From positions 1 to 58,469 of the forward strand of contig CAMDCA010000008.1 of NCBI GenBank assembly GCA_945889645.1: a stretch of 58,469 nt of DNA, written 5' to 3'. Under the pieces are notes generated by a model that saw only the letters and a list, made by a program, of their open reading frames with translations, made no database searches and was not told the origin of the DNA. The DNA comes from Rhizobium sp. Q54 (GTDB taxonomy: Bacteria; Pseudomonadota; Alphaproteobacteria; UBA2966; CAIVPW01). Position 1 is the first letter of the stretch, and every line of letters begins with the position of its first letter. A program made the position numbers and the translations under genes. This document shows positions 24,363 through 31,914 of this stretch, piece after piece.

Positions 24363-25229
24363 CTACAGCCTGCCTTCGCTCTGCAACCGGTGGCGAATCT
24401 CGAGGATGCGCTGTTCCCCGGCGCGCAGGGACTCGCGGCTGGTGTGCACCGAGTAGGTGCCCAGCACAAGGTCGTGGGTGGCCGGCACCGCCGAGCCGAG
24501 CACGAACTCCGCATCGCTGTCGGCGACGAACTCGATGCCGTCTTCGGACGGCGCGAACACCACCATCTCGCCGGTCTCGATGCGCTCGGGCGTCAGCACG
24601 CTGCCCTTGCCCAGTGCCACCCAGCCCACGGTGTGGCCAGCCGGCGGCTGATAGCGCCAGCGCTCGCCCGCCTTCAACCGCACCGCCAAGTAGTTGAGCG
24701 GGCTTGGGCCATTGAGCGCACTGGTTGCGCTACCGTGGCTGCCCAGCAGCACGCTGGCGGGGCCGTCGCGTTCAATCTGCTCCGGCGCCTGGTAGATGCT
24801 CTCGACCGGACCCAACTCGTGCTCCGGCGGCAGCGCCAGCCACAACTGGAAGCCCCGCGACGGCACGCTTTCGCCCGCGCCGCCATGCCACGCACCGTGG
24901 CCCGCCTTGAACCACTCGACCCCGCCGGCCGGCAGCCGGCCGGTGGCGCCGGTGGTGTCCTCATAGCCGACGCTGCCTTCGAACAGATGCGTCACCGTGG
25001 CGATGCCGGAATGCGGGTGCAGCCCGAAGCCGGGGAACGACACCTGCGTCGTGTCGAACAAGTCGAGGAACACGAACGGCTTCAACACCTCGCCGAGGTC
25101 GCTCGGGCTCATCAGCCGGGTGATGGGTCCGTGGCTGTGGCCGTGTGTACGTTGGACGATCGTGCGGACGGGCGCCTGGATCGGCGCCCGGATCGGCGCA
25201 TGTGCTGTGCGGGCGGTGGCTTGGGTCAT
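24363..25229 (-). CDS. Pirin family protein (cupin, possible quercetinase)
   Basis: Bicupin of the pirin family; characterised members include quercetin 2,3-dioxygenase and redox-linked regulators. The 288-residue product has H71 and H73 in GLHPHSGIATVTHLFEGSV and a third ligand at H115 in FKAGHGAWHGG. In most pirins the third histidine is followed two residues later by the fourth ligand, Glu (HxE). Here that position is G117. H111 in the same loop might substitute. The N-terminal 25 residues are Ala/Pro-rich and not conserved. It pairs with the downstream peroxidase gene, which suggests a role in oxidative stress. Confidence 0.9.
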   Translation of the reverse strand: MTQATARTAHAPIRAPIQAPVRTIVQRTHGHSHGPITRLMSPSDLGEVLKPFVFLDLFDTTQVSFPGFGLHPHSGIATVTHLFEGSVGYEDTTGATGRLPAGGVEWFKAGHGAWHGGAGESVPSRGFQLWLALPPEHELGPVESIYQAPEQIERDGPASVLLGSHGSATSALNGPSPLNYLAVRLKAGERWRYQPPAGHTVGWVALGKGSVLTPERIETGEMVVFAPSEDGIEFVADSDAEFVLGSAVPATHDLVLGTYSVHTSRESLRAGEQRILEIRHRLQSEGRL

Positions 25230-25513
25230 GGGACGACCTCTCCGAAGAATGTGTAGCCTTCTGCTGGAGAAATATGGGGACCCGCCCCAGGCCGCGCCAG
25301 CGCAGGCACACGACTGCCGCTATGCACCCAGGTGTTGGCGCACGGGCCCCGCACCCCCTTGGCCCCTCCTCCGGCCCGATCGACGATGACGAATCTATGC
25401 ACAGCCTGCATTTTTTGCGTCCCGTGGCGGTACACGCAGTTGAAAACCTGCCGTGGCAGTGCGACAAACGCGGCGGCCGCTTACGTCGGCCTTAGACGAT
25501 TGAAAGGGAGCGA
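25230..25513. other. 284-base intergenic region before the HU gene
   Basis: This gap separates the pirin gene (minus) from HU (plus). I see a TTGAAA at 25440-25445 that could be a -35 for HU and a small hairpin CTGCC-GT-GGCAG at 25448-25459, but no convincing -10. Open frames here match no known family. Confidence 0.4.
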
Positions 25514-25783
25514 ATGAGCAAGACAATCCTGGCCAACGCGATTCGTGAAGCCACCGGGTGCACCATCGCGCAGGCGAAGGACGCCGTTGATGGCGTCACC
25601 ACCGCCGTACAGAAGAACCTGAAGAAGGATGGCAAGTTTGCCCTCGTCGGCTTCGGCACGTTCCATGTCAGCAAGCGCGGCAAGCGCCAGGGCCGCAACC
25701 CGCAGACGGGCGCGGCTTTGACCATCAAGGCTTCAAAGTCCGTTCGCTTCAAGGCCTCGCCCGGCCTGAAGAAGAGCATCTAA
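25514..25783 (+). CDS. HU-family DNA-binding protein
   Basis: Histone-like protein that bends and compacts DNA as a dimer. The 89-residue product has the HU/IHF fold throughout: SKTILANAIREATG, then GFGTFHVSKRGKRQGRNP with the DNA-contacting arm, then ASKSVRFKASPGLKK. AAAGGGAG sits at normal distance before the ATG. The arm reads GRNPQTGAAL, where most HU proteins have GRNPxTGExI, so HU rather than IHF is most likely. It stands alone between a gap and a decayed region. Confidence 0.94.
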   Translation: MSKTILANAIREATGCTIAQAKDAVDGVTTAVQKNLKKDGKFALVGFGTFHVSKRGKRQGRNPQTGAALTIKASKSVRFKASPGLKKSI

Positions 25784-25931
25784 GCGGGGCACATCCCGCA
25801 CGCACGTTGCCTTCCCGGAGTCGGCGCAGCCCAGCCGACCGAAGATCCGGCGCACGGCCGATCCGACAACCAGGACGACCGGGAAGGCGAGCCCCAGGGC
25901 ACATCGATGGCGCGCGCCGCGTGGCAGCGCG
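25784..25931. other. Non-coding stretch downstream of HU
   Basis: No gene, clear terminator or repeat is recognisable here. Together with the antiporter remnant at 25932-26099 and 37 further bases it makes up the 353-base gap between HU and the next intact gene. Confidence 0.4.
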
Positions 25932-26099
25932 TCAGCCCGTCGCCTCCGCCGGCAGCGCGCTGAGTTCCGTCCGGTCGAGTTCCTCCTCGACGCACCGGTA
26001 AGCGGTGTCGCCGATCGTTCCGGCAGCGCGCAGCTCATCGATCGCGCGCCGCGATGCCGCCACACGTGCATGGACGCAGAGATAGCGCGCGCGGCGCGA
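25932..26099 (-). pseudogene. C-terminal remnant of a CPA1-type Na+/H+ antiporter gene
   Basis: The last 55 codons of a minus-strand frame read like the cytoplasmic tail of bacterial CPA1 antiporters: AASRRAIDELRAAGTIGD followed by TAYRCVEEELDRTELSA. The family tail has the pattern ...R.AL..LR..G.IGD.A...VEEELD..EL. Nothing upstream in the frame resembles the ten or more membrane helices of the transporter. The upstream codons overlap the intact small gene at 26137 in the opposite direction. This is a recognisable but dead fragment left by a deletion. The assignment comes from remembered family patterns, not a search. Confidence 0.55.
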
Positions 26100-26136
26100 C
26101 GCCGCTAGCGTACCGGCAGTTTGAACCGGAGGCCGC

Positions 26137-26325
26137 ATGCAGTTCCAGAAAGGCGACATGGTCGACCTCGCCGTCACCGACCCAGCGACCAACGCCGGAC
26201 GATTCGAGGTCCTCAGCGTCACCGGCGACAAGGTGAAAATCCGCGACCGCCAATCCAAAAAGACCGGCGTCGCCGCCCCTGCCGACCTGCGTCTCTACAT
26301 GCGATTCGGCGGCAGCGGGTCCTGA
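26137..26325 (+). CDS. Small protein of unknown function (62 residues)
   Basis: Unrecognised soluble protein with a good GGAGG ribosome binding site. The sequence has the alternating pattern of a small beta-barrel: FQKGDMVDLAV, then RFEVLSVTGDKVKIRD, then KKTGVAAPADLRLYMRF. This recalls SH3-like or KOW-like folds and DUF-type proteins that begin with a xKGDxV motif, but no function follows. It ends 4 bases before the first of two duplicated membrane proteins and is probably co-transcribed with them. Confidence 0.7.
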   Translation: MQFQKGDMVDLAVTDPATNAGRFEVLSVTGDKVKIRDRQSKKTGVAAPADLRLYMRFGGSGS

Positions 26326-26329
26326 TCCC

Positions 26330-27037
26330 ATGATCGCCGCTCTTCTTGTCGCCTGCCTGGTGCTGGCCGGCGCCGCCGTGTTCGGTGCCCGGGTCGTGCC
26401 GGCCGCCGGCTCTCCGGCCGCCCGGATCACTCTGGTCGGACTTGGCGTCGCATTTCTGCTTGCGGCCGGAACGTCCGCCTTCCTGGCGCGCGTGCAGGCA
26501 CCGGCACAACTAGCCGCGACCGCACAGCCGGCCCAAAGCCCGCGCACCCAGCGCGTGATGGTCGTAGGCGACGACACCCCCGCCGGCGCGATCCGGCGGT
26601 CGGACCCGGTATTCGAGGCCGCGCTGGCCGCATTCGAAACCGAGTTCCGCCGCGCCGGCTTCGCGACCGCCGACGGCCGCACCATCTCGACCGTTGACGA
26701 GTCACTCGACGGCGCCCGCCGCCCCGACAGCGAGATCGTCCAACTCGCGCACCGCACCCAGCGCGAGCCGCTCGATGCCGTCGTTCTGTTCTCGCTGTTC
26801 GTCCGGTTGCAGTTCGCCATTGCTGCGCAGACGGCATCGAACCGCGGCACCGCGACCTTGCTGCGCGCATCAGACGCGGGCAACCTAGGCGCCTTCGAAG
26901 CAGTTTCTCCGAGCCAATGGACCCTACCCTACGACTGCGGCCGCCCCTGCTTGGTGCAGACCACCGGTGTCGAGGCGCCCCTTGTCGCCGAAACCATCGC
27001 GGGCCAGCTCGTCACCGCGCTAGACAACGCGCGCTGA
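26330..27037 (+). CDS. Membrane-anchored protein of unknown function, paralogue 1
   Basis: The 235-residue protein has two hydrophobic helices (residues 2-22 and 32-52) forming a hairpin and then a soluble domain. The domain contains VMVVGDDTPAGAIRRSDPVF, EIVQLAHRTQREPLDAVV, LFSLFVRLQF and a C-terminal CGRPC (C203, C207) before LVQTTGVEAPLVAETIAGQL. The paired cysteines suggest an oxidising, periplasmic location. The VVLFSLF beta strand and the alternation of helices and strands recall TolB_N or CsgG-like alpha/beta domains, but only loosely. The next gene is a close paralogue in tandem. I know no characterised family that fits. Confidence 0.75.
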   Translation: MIAALLVACLVLAGAAVFGARVVPAAGSPAARITLVGLGVAFLLAAGTSAFLARVQAPAQLAATAQPAQSPRTQRVMVVGDDTPAGAIRRSDPVFEAALAAFETEFRRAGFATADGRTISTVDESLDGARRPDSEIVQLAHRTQREPLDAVVLFSLFVRLQFAIAAQTASNRGTATLLRASDAGNLGAFEAVSPSQWTLPYDCGRPCLVQTTGVEAPLVAETIAGQLVTALDNAR

Positions 27038-27061
27038 CGCGCCACCTCCGAAGAGATTTCG

Positions 27062-27784
27062 ATGATCGCTACTCTTGTTGTCGGCGGCCTCCTGCTGGCC
27101 GGCGCCGCCACTGCCGGTGCCCGAGTGTTGCGTTCCCCTGCCGCGCGCATCGCGCTGTTCGGGCTCGCCGCCGCATTCCTCCTCGCCGCCGCGACGTCGG
27201 CGTTCCTGGACCGCGTCCTGGCGACGGCCCAACCAGCTGCCGCGATTCAGCCGGACCAGACCGCGCGCATCCCTCGCGTAATGGTCGTCGGCGATGATGG
27301 CCCCGAGGGATCGATCCGGCGATCGGACCCGGCCTTCGAGGCCGCACTCGCAGCATTCGAGGACGAGCTGCGCCGCAGCGGCTTCGCGGTCTCCGACGGC
27401 CGCGCGATCTCGACGATCAACGAGGCGCTCGACCGGGTGCGCCGCCCCGACACCGAAATCGTCCAGCTGGCCCGCCGCCAGCAGCGTGAACCGCTCGACG
27501 CCATCGTGGTGCTCTCGCTGTTCGTGCGCCTGGAGTTCGGGCAGGGCGGGCCAACCTTGGCGGGCCGCAGCAACACGACACTGTCAGGCCGCGGCGTCGC
27601 TACCCTGCTCCGGGCTGCGGACTCCGCCAACATCGGTGTCTTCGAGGCGATTTCTCCGACCCGCTGGCCCGTCGGGTTCGAATGTGCGCGGACCTGCCAG
27701 GTGCAGACGACCGGCGCCGAGGCGCCCCTGGTCGCCGAAGCCATTGCGGGCCAAGTCGTCACTGCCATGAGGAACGCGCGCTGA
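27062..27784 (+). CDS. Membrane-anchored protein of unknown function, paralogue 2
   Basis: The 240-residue tandem paralogue of the preceding gene is similar along its whole length. Shared landmarks are the MIA.L start with two helices (2-22, 28-49), RVMVVGDDGPEGSIRRSDP, EIVQLARRQQREPLDAIVV, LSLFVRLEF and the cysteine pair C208/C212 in ECARTCQVQTTGAEAPLVAE. Differences concentrate around residues 160-177, where this copy has an insertion of about ten residues. It lies 24 bases after paralogue 1. Retention of both frames and of the cysteines argues for function. Confidence 0.75.
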   Translation: MIATLVVGGLLLAGAATAGARVLRSPAARIALFGLAAAFLLAAATSAFLDRVLATAQPAAAIQPDQTARIPRVMVVGDDGPEGSIRRSDPAFEAALAAFEDELRRSGFAVSDGRAISTINEALDRVRRPDTEIVQLARRQQREPLDAIVVLSLFVRLEFGQGGPTLAGRSNTTLSGRGVATLLRAADSANIGVFEAISPTRWPVGFECARTCQVQTTGAEAPLVAEAIAGQVVTAMRNAR

Positions 27785-27791
27785 CGGGCGT

Positions 27792-28107
27792 CTATCGCAG
27801 CGCCGGCCACACCTGCGGCCACACCTGAGGGCAATGCTCGCCGCCCAACGGGTCGCCGGCCTTGAGGCCGGGGTCCACCGTGCGCATGGCGTGGTCGTGC
27901 ACCGTGTAGCGCGCGTCGTCGCCGGCGTAGCGCCGCGCCGCGCGTGCGGTCCGGCGTGCGGTTGCCGCCCGACGAATGCAACGTGTTGGCGTGCTGCACC
28001 GTGCAGTCTCCGGGCGCCAGGTCGAAGGTGGCGACCGGAAACGCGTCCGGCCGCGCGTCGATATCCGGCACCGGCTCGGCAAACTCCTCGGTCTCCACCG
28101 CCTTGAC
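27792..28107 (-). pseudogene. Frameshifted phytanoyl-CoA dioxygenase C-terminal remnant
   Basis: Two overlapping minus-strand frames together spell the end of a phytanoyl-CoA dioxygenase (PhyH) family enzyme. The upstream part contains VATFDLAPGDCTVQHANTLH and SSGGNRTPDRTR, which include an iron-ligand histidine and the 2-oxoglutarate arginine region. The downstream part, one frame over, contains RRYAGDDARYTVHDHAMR and DPGLKAGDPLGGEHCPQVWP. The shift falls in the GC run near 27925-27945. The N-terminal two thirds of the gene is missing and is replaced by an IS3 orfA fragment in the same frame, separated only by its TGA at 28117-28119. Confidence 0.7.
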
Positions 28108-28116
28108 CGGGCTGGA

Positions 28117-28386
28117 TCATCGCTTTGCGCTCCTGCCGGGGAGCAGACGCAGCCCGCGTTCCAAAAAATCCCGTTCCACCGGCAGCTCGCCGATCTTGGC
28201 TTGCAACTCCCTGACCTGAGCTGCATCCGCATCCGGCTCCGAACGCCGGCCACGCCGGAAGATATCCGCCGCTCCTTCGAGCAACGCCTTCTTCCATTGG
28301 TGGATCATCGTCGGGTGGACATCAAAACGGCTCGCCAGCTCGGCAACCGTCTGCTCGCCCTTCAGGGCCTCCAGCGCAACCCGCGC
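28117..28386 (-). mobile_element. IS3-family orfA remnant
   Basis: The frame reads [20 protein letters not shown] and then [20 protein letters not shown], the helix-turn-helix of IS3-group OrfA proteins, and ends with [18 protein letters not shown] before TGA. The first dozen or so residues of OrfA are missing: similarity stops at about 28386, close to the era stop codon. There is no orfB with a DDE domain. It is a decayed insertion sequence, and its loss probably accompanied truncation of the adjacent dioxygenase gene. Confidence 0.75.
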
Positions 28387-28402
28387 GGCGCCGGCGGCGC
28401 CG

Positions 28403-29416
28403 TCAGTTCTTACGGAATTCGAGGCCCATCTCGCGCCACCGCGCCGGTTCGTCGGTCCAGTTGGGGCGGACGCTCACCTGCAGGAACAGGTGGGCGGGTT
28501 GGCCGATGAGTTCGGAGATCTCTAGGCGCGCCTTGGTGCCGATGTCCTTCAGCAGGCTGCCGCCGGTGCCGAGGATGATCGGCTTGTGCGACTCGCGCAG
28601 GACGAAGATGCGCTGGTCGATGCGCACGCCTTTTTTGGGGCCGCGCTCTTGCCAGTTCTCGGTCTCCACCGTGAGGGCGTAGGGCAGTTCGTCGTGCAGG
28701 GCGAGGAACAGCTTCTCGCGCGTGATCTCGGCGGCGAGGAAGCGGATGTTGGCGTCGGCGATCTGGTCTTCCGGGTAGTGCCACGGGCCGGGCGGCATCT
28801 TGGCGACGACGTGCTTGCGCAGGTCGTCCACGCCGCTGCCGTGCAGCGCCGAGATCATGAAGATGTCGGTGAACGGCGACGCGGCGCCGGGGGCCTGGCC
28901 GCCGGGGGAGCCGAGCGGCACCTGGCTGCGCGAAGCCTGGGACAGTTCCTGCGCCAAGGTCAGCAGGACCGGCTTCTTCACCAGGTCCACCTTGTTGAGC
29001 ACGAGGATGGCTTTGCGCCGCGCCGACTGCAGGCCGCCGACGATGCGGGCCGTGTCGTCGCCCTCGGTGCCGGCGCGGCGGCGCGAGTCCACCACCACCA
29101 GCACCGCATCGGCGTCGTTCATGCCGGCCCAGGCGGCGTCCACCATGGCGGCGTCGAGCGGACGCTTGGCGGCGAAGATGCCCGGCGTGTCGTGGAAGAC
29201 GATCTGCGTCTCGCCGACCACGGAGATCCCGGTGATGCGGCTGCGCGTCGTCTGCACCTTGGGGGTGACGATCGACACCTTGGCGCCGACCAGTGCATTG
29301 ACCAGGGTGGACTTGCCGGCGTTGGGCGCGCCGAGGATGGCGACGGTGCCGTAGCGGGTGGGCGTGGCGGGCGCAGCGATGGGCGGGTCGATGGGCGGGA
29401 CGACGGGATCGTTCAT
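28403..29416 (-). CDS. era: GTPase Era
   Basis: Essential GTPase that binds the 3' end of 16S rRNA during 30S assembly. The start at 29416 overlaps the stop of the preceding small membrane protein gene (ATGA). The 337-residue product has the G1 loop [10 protein letters not shown]3 DTPG, G4 NKVD, and a C-terminal KH domain with [11 protein letters not shown] and [11 protein letters not shown]. There is a Gly/Pro/Ala-rich insert (about residues 175-190, [15 protein letters not shown]) before the G5 region and a 20-residue N-terminal extension, which make it longer than the roughly 300 residues usual for Era. Confidence 0.97.
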   Translation of the reverse strand: MNDPVVPPIDPPIAAPATPTRYGTVAILGAPNAGKSTLVNALVGAKVSIVTPKVQTTRSRITGISVVGETQIVFHDTPGIFAAKRPLDAAMVDAAWAGMNDADAVLVVVDSRRRAGTEGDDTARIVGGLQSARRKAILVLNKVDLVKKPVLLTLAQELSQASRSQVPLGSPGGQAPGAASPFTDIFMISALHGSGVDDLRKHVVAKMPPGPWHYPEDQIADANIRFLAAEITREKLFLALHDELPYALTVETENWQERGPKKGVRIDQRIFVLRESHKPIILGTGGSLLKDIGTKARLEISELIGQPAHLFLQVSVRPNWTDEPARWREMGLEFRKN

Positions 29417-29652
29417 TGCACCTGTTTTCTGCGCCGGCCAAACACGTACAGCACGAGGACGAGAAGTGCGAAGCCCGCGAGGGCGAACGCGTTCCACTGC
29501 TGCGCACTGTCGAACCAGGCTTGCTTGACCGCAAGCGACGCCGCAAAGGCGAGCGAGCCGACGACAAGCTGCGCCAGCATCACGAACGACAGGACGGTGA
29601 TCGTGCGGGTGATGAGCAGAGAGCGGATGCCTGAACCAATCGGCTCAGGCAC
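29413..29652 (-). CDS. Small two-helix membrane protein between rnc and era
   Basis: Unrecognised 79-residue protein. It starts with GTG at 29652, 8 bases inside the end of rnc, and its TGA overlaps the era ATG, so it is locked into an rnc-x-era coupled unit. It has two hydrophobic segments (about 17-42 with VLSFVMLAQLVVGSLAF, and 53-71 with NAFALAGFALLVLVLYVFG) and ends in a basic tail RRRKQ that should face the cytoplasm. The overlaps on both sides argue strongly that it is translated. It may be specific to a narrow lineage. Confidence 0.7.
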   Translation of the reverse strand: MPEPIGSGIRSLLITRTITVLSFVMLAQLVVGSLAFAASLAVKQAWFDSAQQWNAFALAGFALLVLVLYVFGRRRKQVQ

Positions 29653-30349
29653 CGCGCTCGGACATTCCTACGGTCAGGAGAGCCGCTGCTGCTTCTTGTT
29701 CGGCGTTGCGCTTGGACGTGCCGCGGCCGGACGAACTGCCGATGCCCGGCACCAGCGCTTCGACCAGGAAGGTCGGAGCGTGCGGCGGGCCTTCGGTCGC
29801 CAACATGTGGTAGCTGGGCGGACCGACCTTTTTGCGGTGGGCCCACTCCTGCAGCAGCGTCTTGGGGTCCTTGTCGGCGCCGGCCTGCTCTTCGAGCAGC
29901 GGCGTCCAGAACTTCTCGACGAAGTGCCGTGCCGCATCGAGGCCGCCGTCAACGTACAGCGCGCCGATGACGGCTTCGCAGGCGTCGGCCAGGATGGCGG
30001 GCTTGGCAGCGCCGCCGGTGGCCCGTTCGCCGCGCGCCATGCGCAGGTGCTGGCCCAGGCCGAGGGCCTGGGCAACACGCGTGCAGGCTTCGCGCCGGAC
30101 CAGCGCGTTGTAGCGCAGGGCTAGCTCGCCGGCAGTGGCATTGGGGAAGCGCTCCACCAGATGGCGCGCTACCACAAGACCCAGGACGCGGTCGCCGAGG
30201 AACTCCAGCCGCTCAAAGTCGGCCATCGGCGTATTGGAGGCGGCCCCCGCACTCGGATGTGTCAGCGCCTCGATCAGCAGAGCGGGGCGCGCAAACGGAT
30301 GCTCCAGGGCAACCTGTAGGCTTGTGAGTGGTTCTGTCTTTAGGTCCAT
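29645..30349 (-). CDS. rnc: Ribonuclease III
   Basis: Double-strand-specific endonuclease for rRNA and mRNA processing. The 234-residue product has the catalytic signature ERLEFLGDRVLGLVV (residues 46-60), the second acidic cluster in DACEAVIGALYVDGG, and a C-terminal dsRNA-binding domain (about 160-228) with DPKTLLQEWAH and SKRNAEQEAAAALL. The lepB-rnc-era neighbourhood is classic. It begins 32 bases after the first listed signal peptidase gene and overlaps the next small gene by 8 bases. Confidence 0.97.
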   Translation of the reverse strand: MDLKTEPLTSLQVALEHPFARPALLIEALTHPSAGAASNTPMADFERLEFLGDRVLGLVVARHLVERFPNATAGELALRYNALVRREACTRVAQALGLGQHLRMARGERATGGAAKPAILADACEAVIGALYVDGGLDAARHFVEKFWTPLLEEQAGADKDPKTLLQEWAHRKKVGPPSYHMLATEGPPHAPTFLVEALVPGIGSSSGRGTSKRNAEQEAAAALLTVGMSERGA

Positions 30350-30381
30350 TCGACCTCGTTCCTATCCCGGAGACCGGGCAG

Positions 30382-31149
30382 CTATTGCCCGGCAACCCGG
30401 GGTCTTAGCGACGTGAATAGCCGACTGTAGCGGATCGTGCGAGGCCACTTCCAGACCTCCCAGAACCGCGCAGCACCGTTTGTGGAGAAAAACAGCAGTT
30501 CGGCGCGGCCGACGAGGTTCTCGGCTGGCACCTGGCCGACCTCACCCGTGAAGCGCGAATCGCGCGAATTGTCGCGGTTATCGCCCATCATAAAGTAGTG
30601 GCCGGGGGCTACGACGAACACCTCCGTGTCGTCTTGGACGGAGCGGTACCGATCCAGGGTGTCGTAGGCGGCGCCGTTCTGGGCAGTCTCGGCGTACACA
30701 ATGCTGTTACCGCGGCCGTCGCGGTAGACCCCGGACTGCACCTGCTGGCGCGCCAGCGGCTGTTCGTTGACGTAGACGGTGCCGTCCTTGAGCTGGATGC
30801 GGTCGCCCGGCAGGCCGACCAGGCGCTTCACGTAGTCGATCGTGTCGTCGGCCGGCAGGCGGAACACGACAATGTCGCCGCGCTGGGGTTCCGACGCCAG
30901 CACGCGGCCGGAGAACAGCGGCGCGCTGAACGGCAGCGAGAAGCGCGAATAGCCGTAGGGGAACTTGGAGACGAAGAAGTAGTCGCCGACCTCAAGCGCC
31001 GGCAGCATCGATTCCGACGGCACGCTGAACGGCTCGAACGCGAAGGTGCGGATCACCATCGCGATGAGCACCGCGTAGACGAGGGAGCGGAAGGTTTCGA
31101 GAGCCCCGGCGGTCTGCTTGGTGCGCGATTCGGGGGTGACGATAGTCAT
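30382..31149 (-). CDS. lepB: Signal peptidase I, copy proximal to rnc
   Basis: Membrane serine protease that removes signal peptides on the periplasmic side. The 255-residue protein has one N-terminal helix (about 20-38), box B VPSESMLPAL with nucleophile S47, box D DYVKRLVGLPGD with general base K108, and box E GDNRDNSRDSR. It lies 6 bases downstream of a second, full-length signal peptidase I gene with the same catalytic residues. Both look active. This copy ends with a basic tail and is nearest to rnc, the usual lepB position. Confidence 0.95.
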   Translation of the reverse strand: MTIVTPESRTKQTAGALETFRSLVYAVLIAMVIRTFAFEPFSVPSESMLPALEVGDYFFVSKFPYGYSRFSLPFSAPLFSGRVLASEPQRGDIVVFRLPADDTIDYVKRLVGLPGDRIQLKDGTVYVNEQPLARQQVQSGVYRDGRGNSIVYAETAQNGAAYDTLDRYRSVQDDTEVFVVAPGHYFMMGDNRDNSRDSRFTGEVGQVPAENLVGRAELLFFSTNGAARFWEVWKWPRTIRYSRLFTSLRPRVAGQ

Positions 31150-31155
31150 TGCGCG

Positions 31156-31899
31156 CTAAAGCCGAGGCAACGTCATCATGCGGCCGAGGCGGATCGAGGT
31201 CGGCCACTTCCAGATTTCCCAGAGGTGGGCGCTGCCGTCGACCGAGAAGAAGATCACCCCTGCCCTGCCCTCCAGGCCTTCGAACGGAATCATGCCGAAG
31301 TCGGGAAAGCGGCTGTCGTGCGAGTTGTCGCGGTTGTCGCCCATCATCATGTAGCGGCCTGCGGGCACGATGTAGACCGCGGTGTGGTCCTGCACGAGGT
31401 CGCCGCGATCGAGCGTCAGGTATGTCGTGCCGTTGGACATCGTCTCGCGGAACACGGTGGTGCCGCGCGACACTTGGCGCTGGTCGGGCGTCAGGGTCGT
31501 GGGTTCGACGGCGTCGCGCCGCACCTGGTCGTCGTTAACCCACAACGCGCCGTCGCGCACCTGGATGCGGTCGCCGGGCAGGCCGACTAGGCGCTTCACG
31601 TAGTCGGCCGGATCGGTGCCGCCGCGCTGGAAGACGATGACGTCTCCGCGCTCGGGCTCCTGGCCGAAGATGCGGCCGGACATCACCGGCGGCCCGAACG
31701 GCAGCGAATAGCGCGAATAGCCGTACGGCCACTTGGAGATGAAGAAGTAGTCGCCGACCAGCAGGGTCGGCAGCATCGACTCGGACGGCACGCTGAACGG
31801 CTCGAAGGCCAGCGTGCGGATCACCAGCGCAATGCCGACGGCGTACAGCAACGTGCGGATCGTCTCGCCGGCACCGCCGGAGTTGGTCTTGCGCGCCAT
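31156..31899 (-). CDS. lepB: Signal peptidase I, second tandem copy
   Basis: The 247-residue paralogue of the adjacent gene has the same architecture: N-terminal helix (about 14-32), VPSESMLPTL with S41, DYVKRLVGLPGD with K102 and GDNRDNSHDSR. The two copies differ most in the insert between boxes D and E (about residues 110-165), which shapes the substrate pocket. That pattern suggests different signal-peptide preferences rather than simple redundancy. It starts 15 bases after acpS. Confidence 0.95.
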   Translation of the reverse strand: MARKTNSGGAGETIRTLLYAVGIALVIRTLAFEPFSVPSESMLPTLLVGDYFFISKWPYGYSRYSLPFGPPVMSGRIFGQEPERGDVIVFQRGGTDPADYVKRLVGLPGDRIQVRDGALWVNDDQVRRDAVEPTTLTPDQRQVSRGTTVFRETMSNGTTYLTLDRGDLVQDHTAVYIVPAGRYMMMGDNRDNSHDSRFPDFGMIPFEGLEGRAGVIFFSVDGSAHLWEIWKWPTSIRLGRMMTLPRL

Positions 31900-31914
31900 G
31901 GAACTCCTTGGGGA

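Noticed and set aside
25733-26071. 112-residue minus-strand frame across the end of HU
   Set aside because: It is antisense to HU and in a different frame from the antiporter remnant, with no similarity or start signal.
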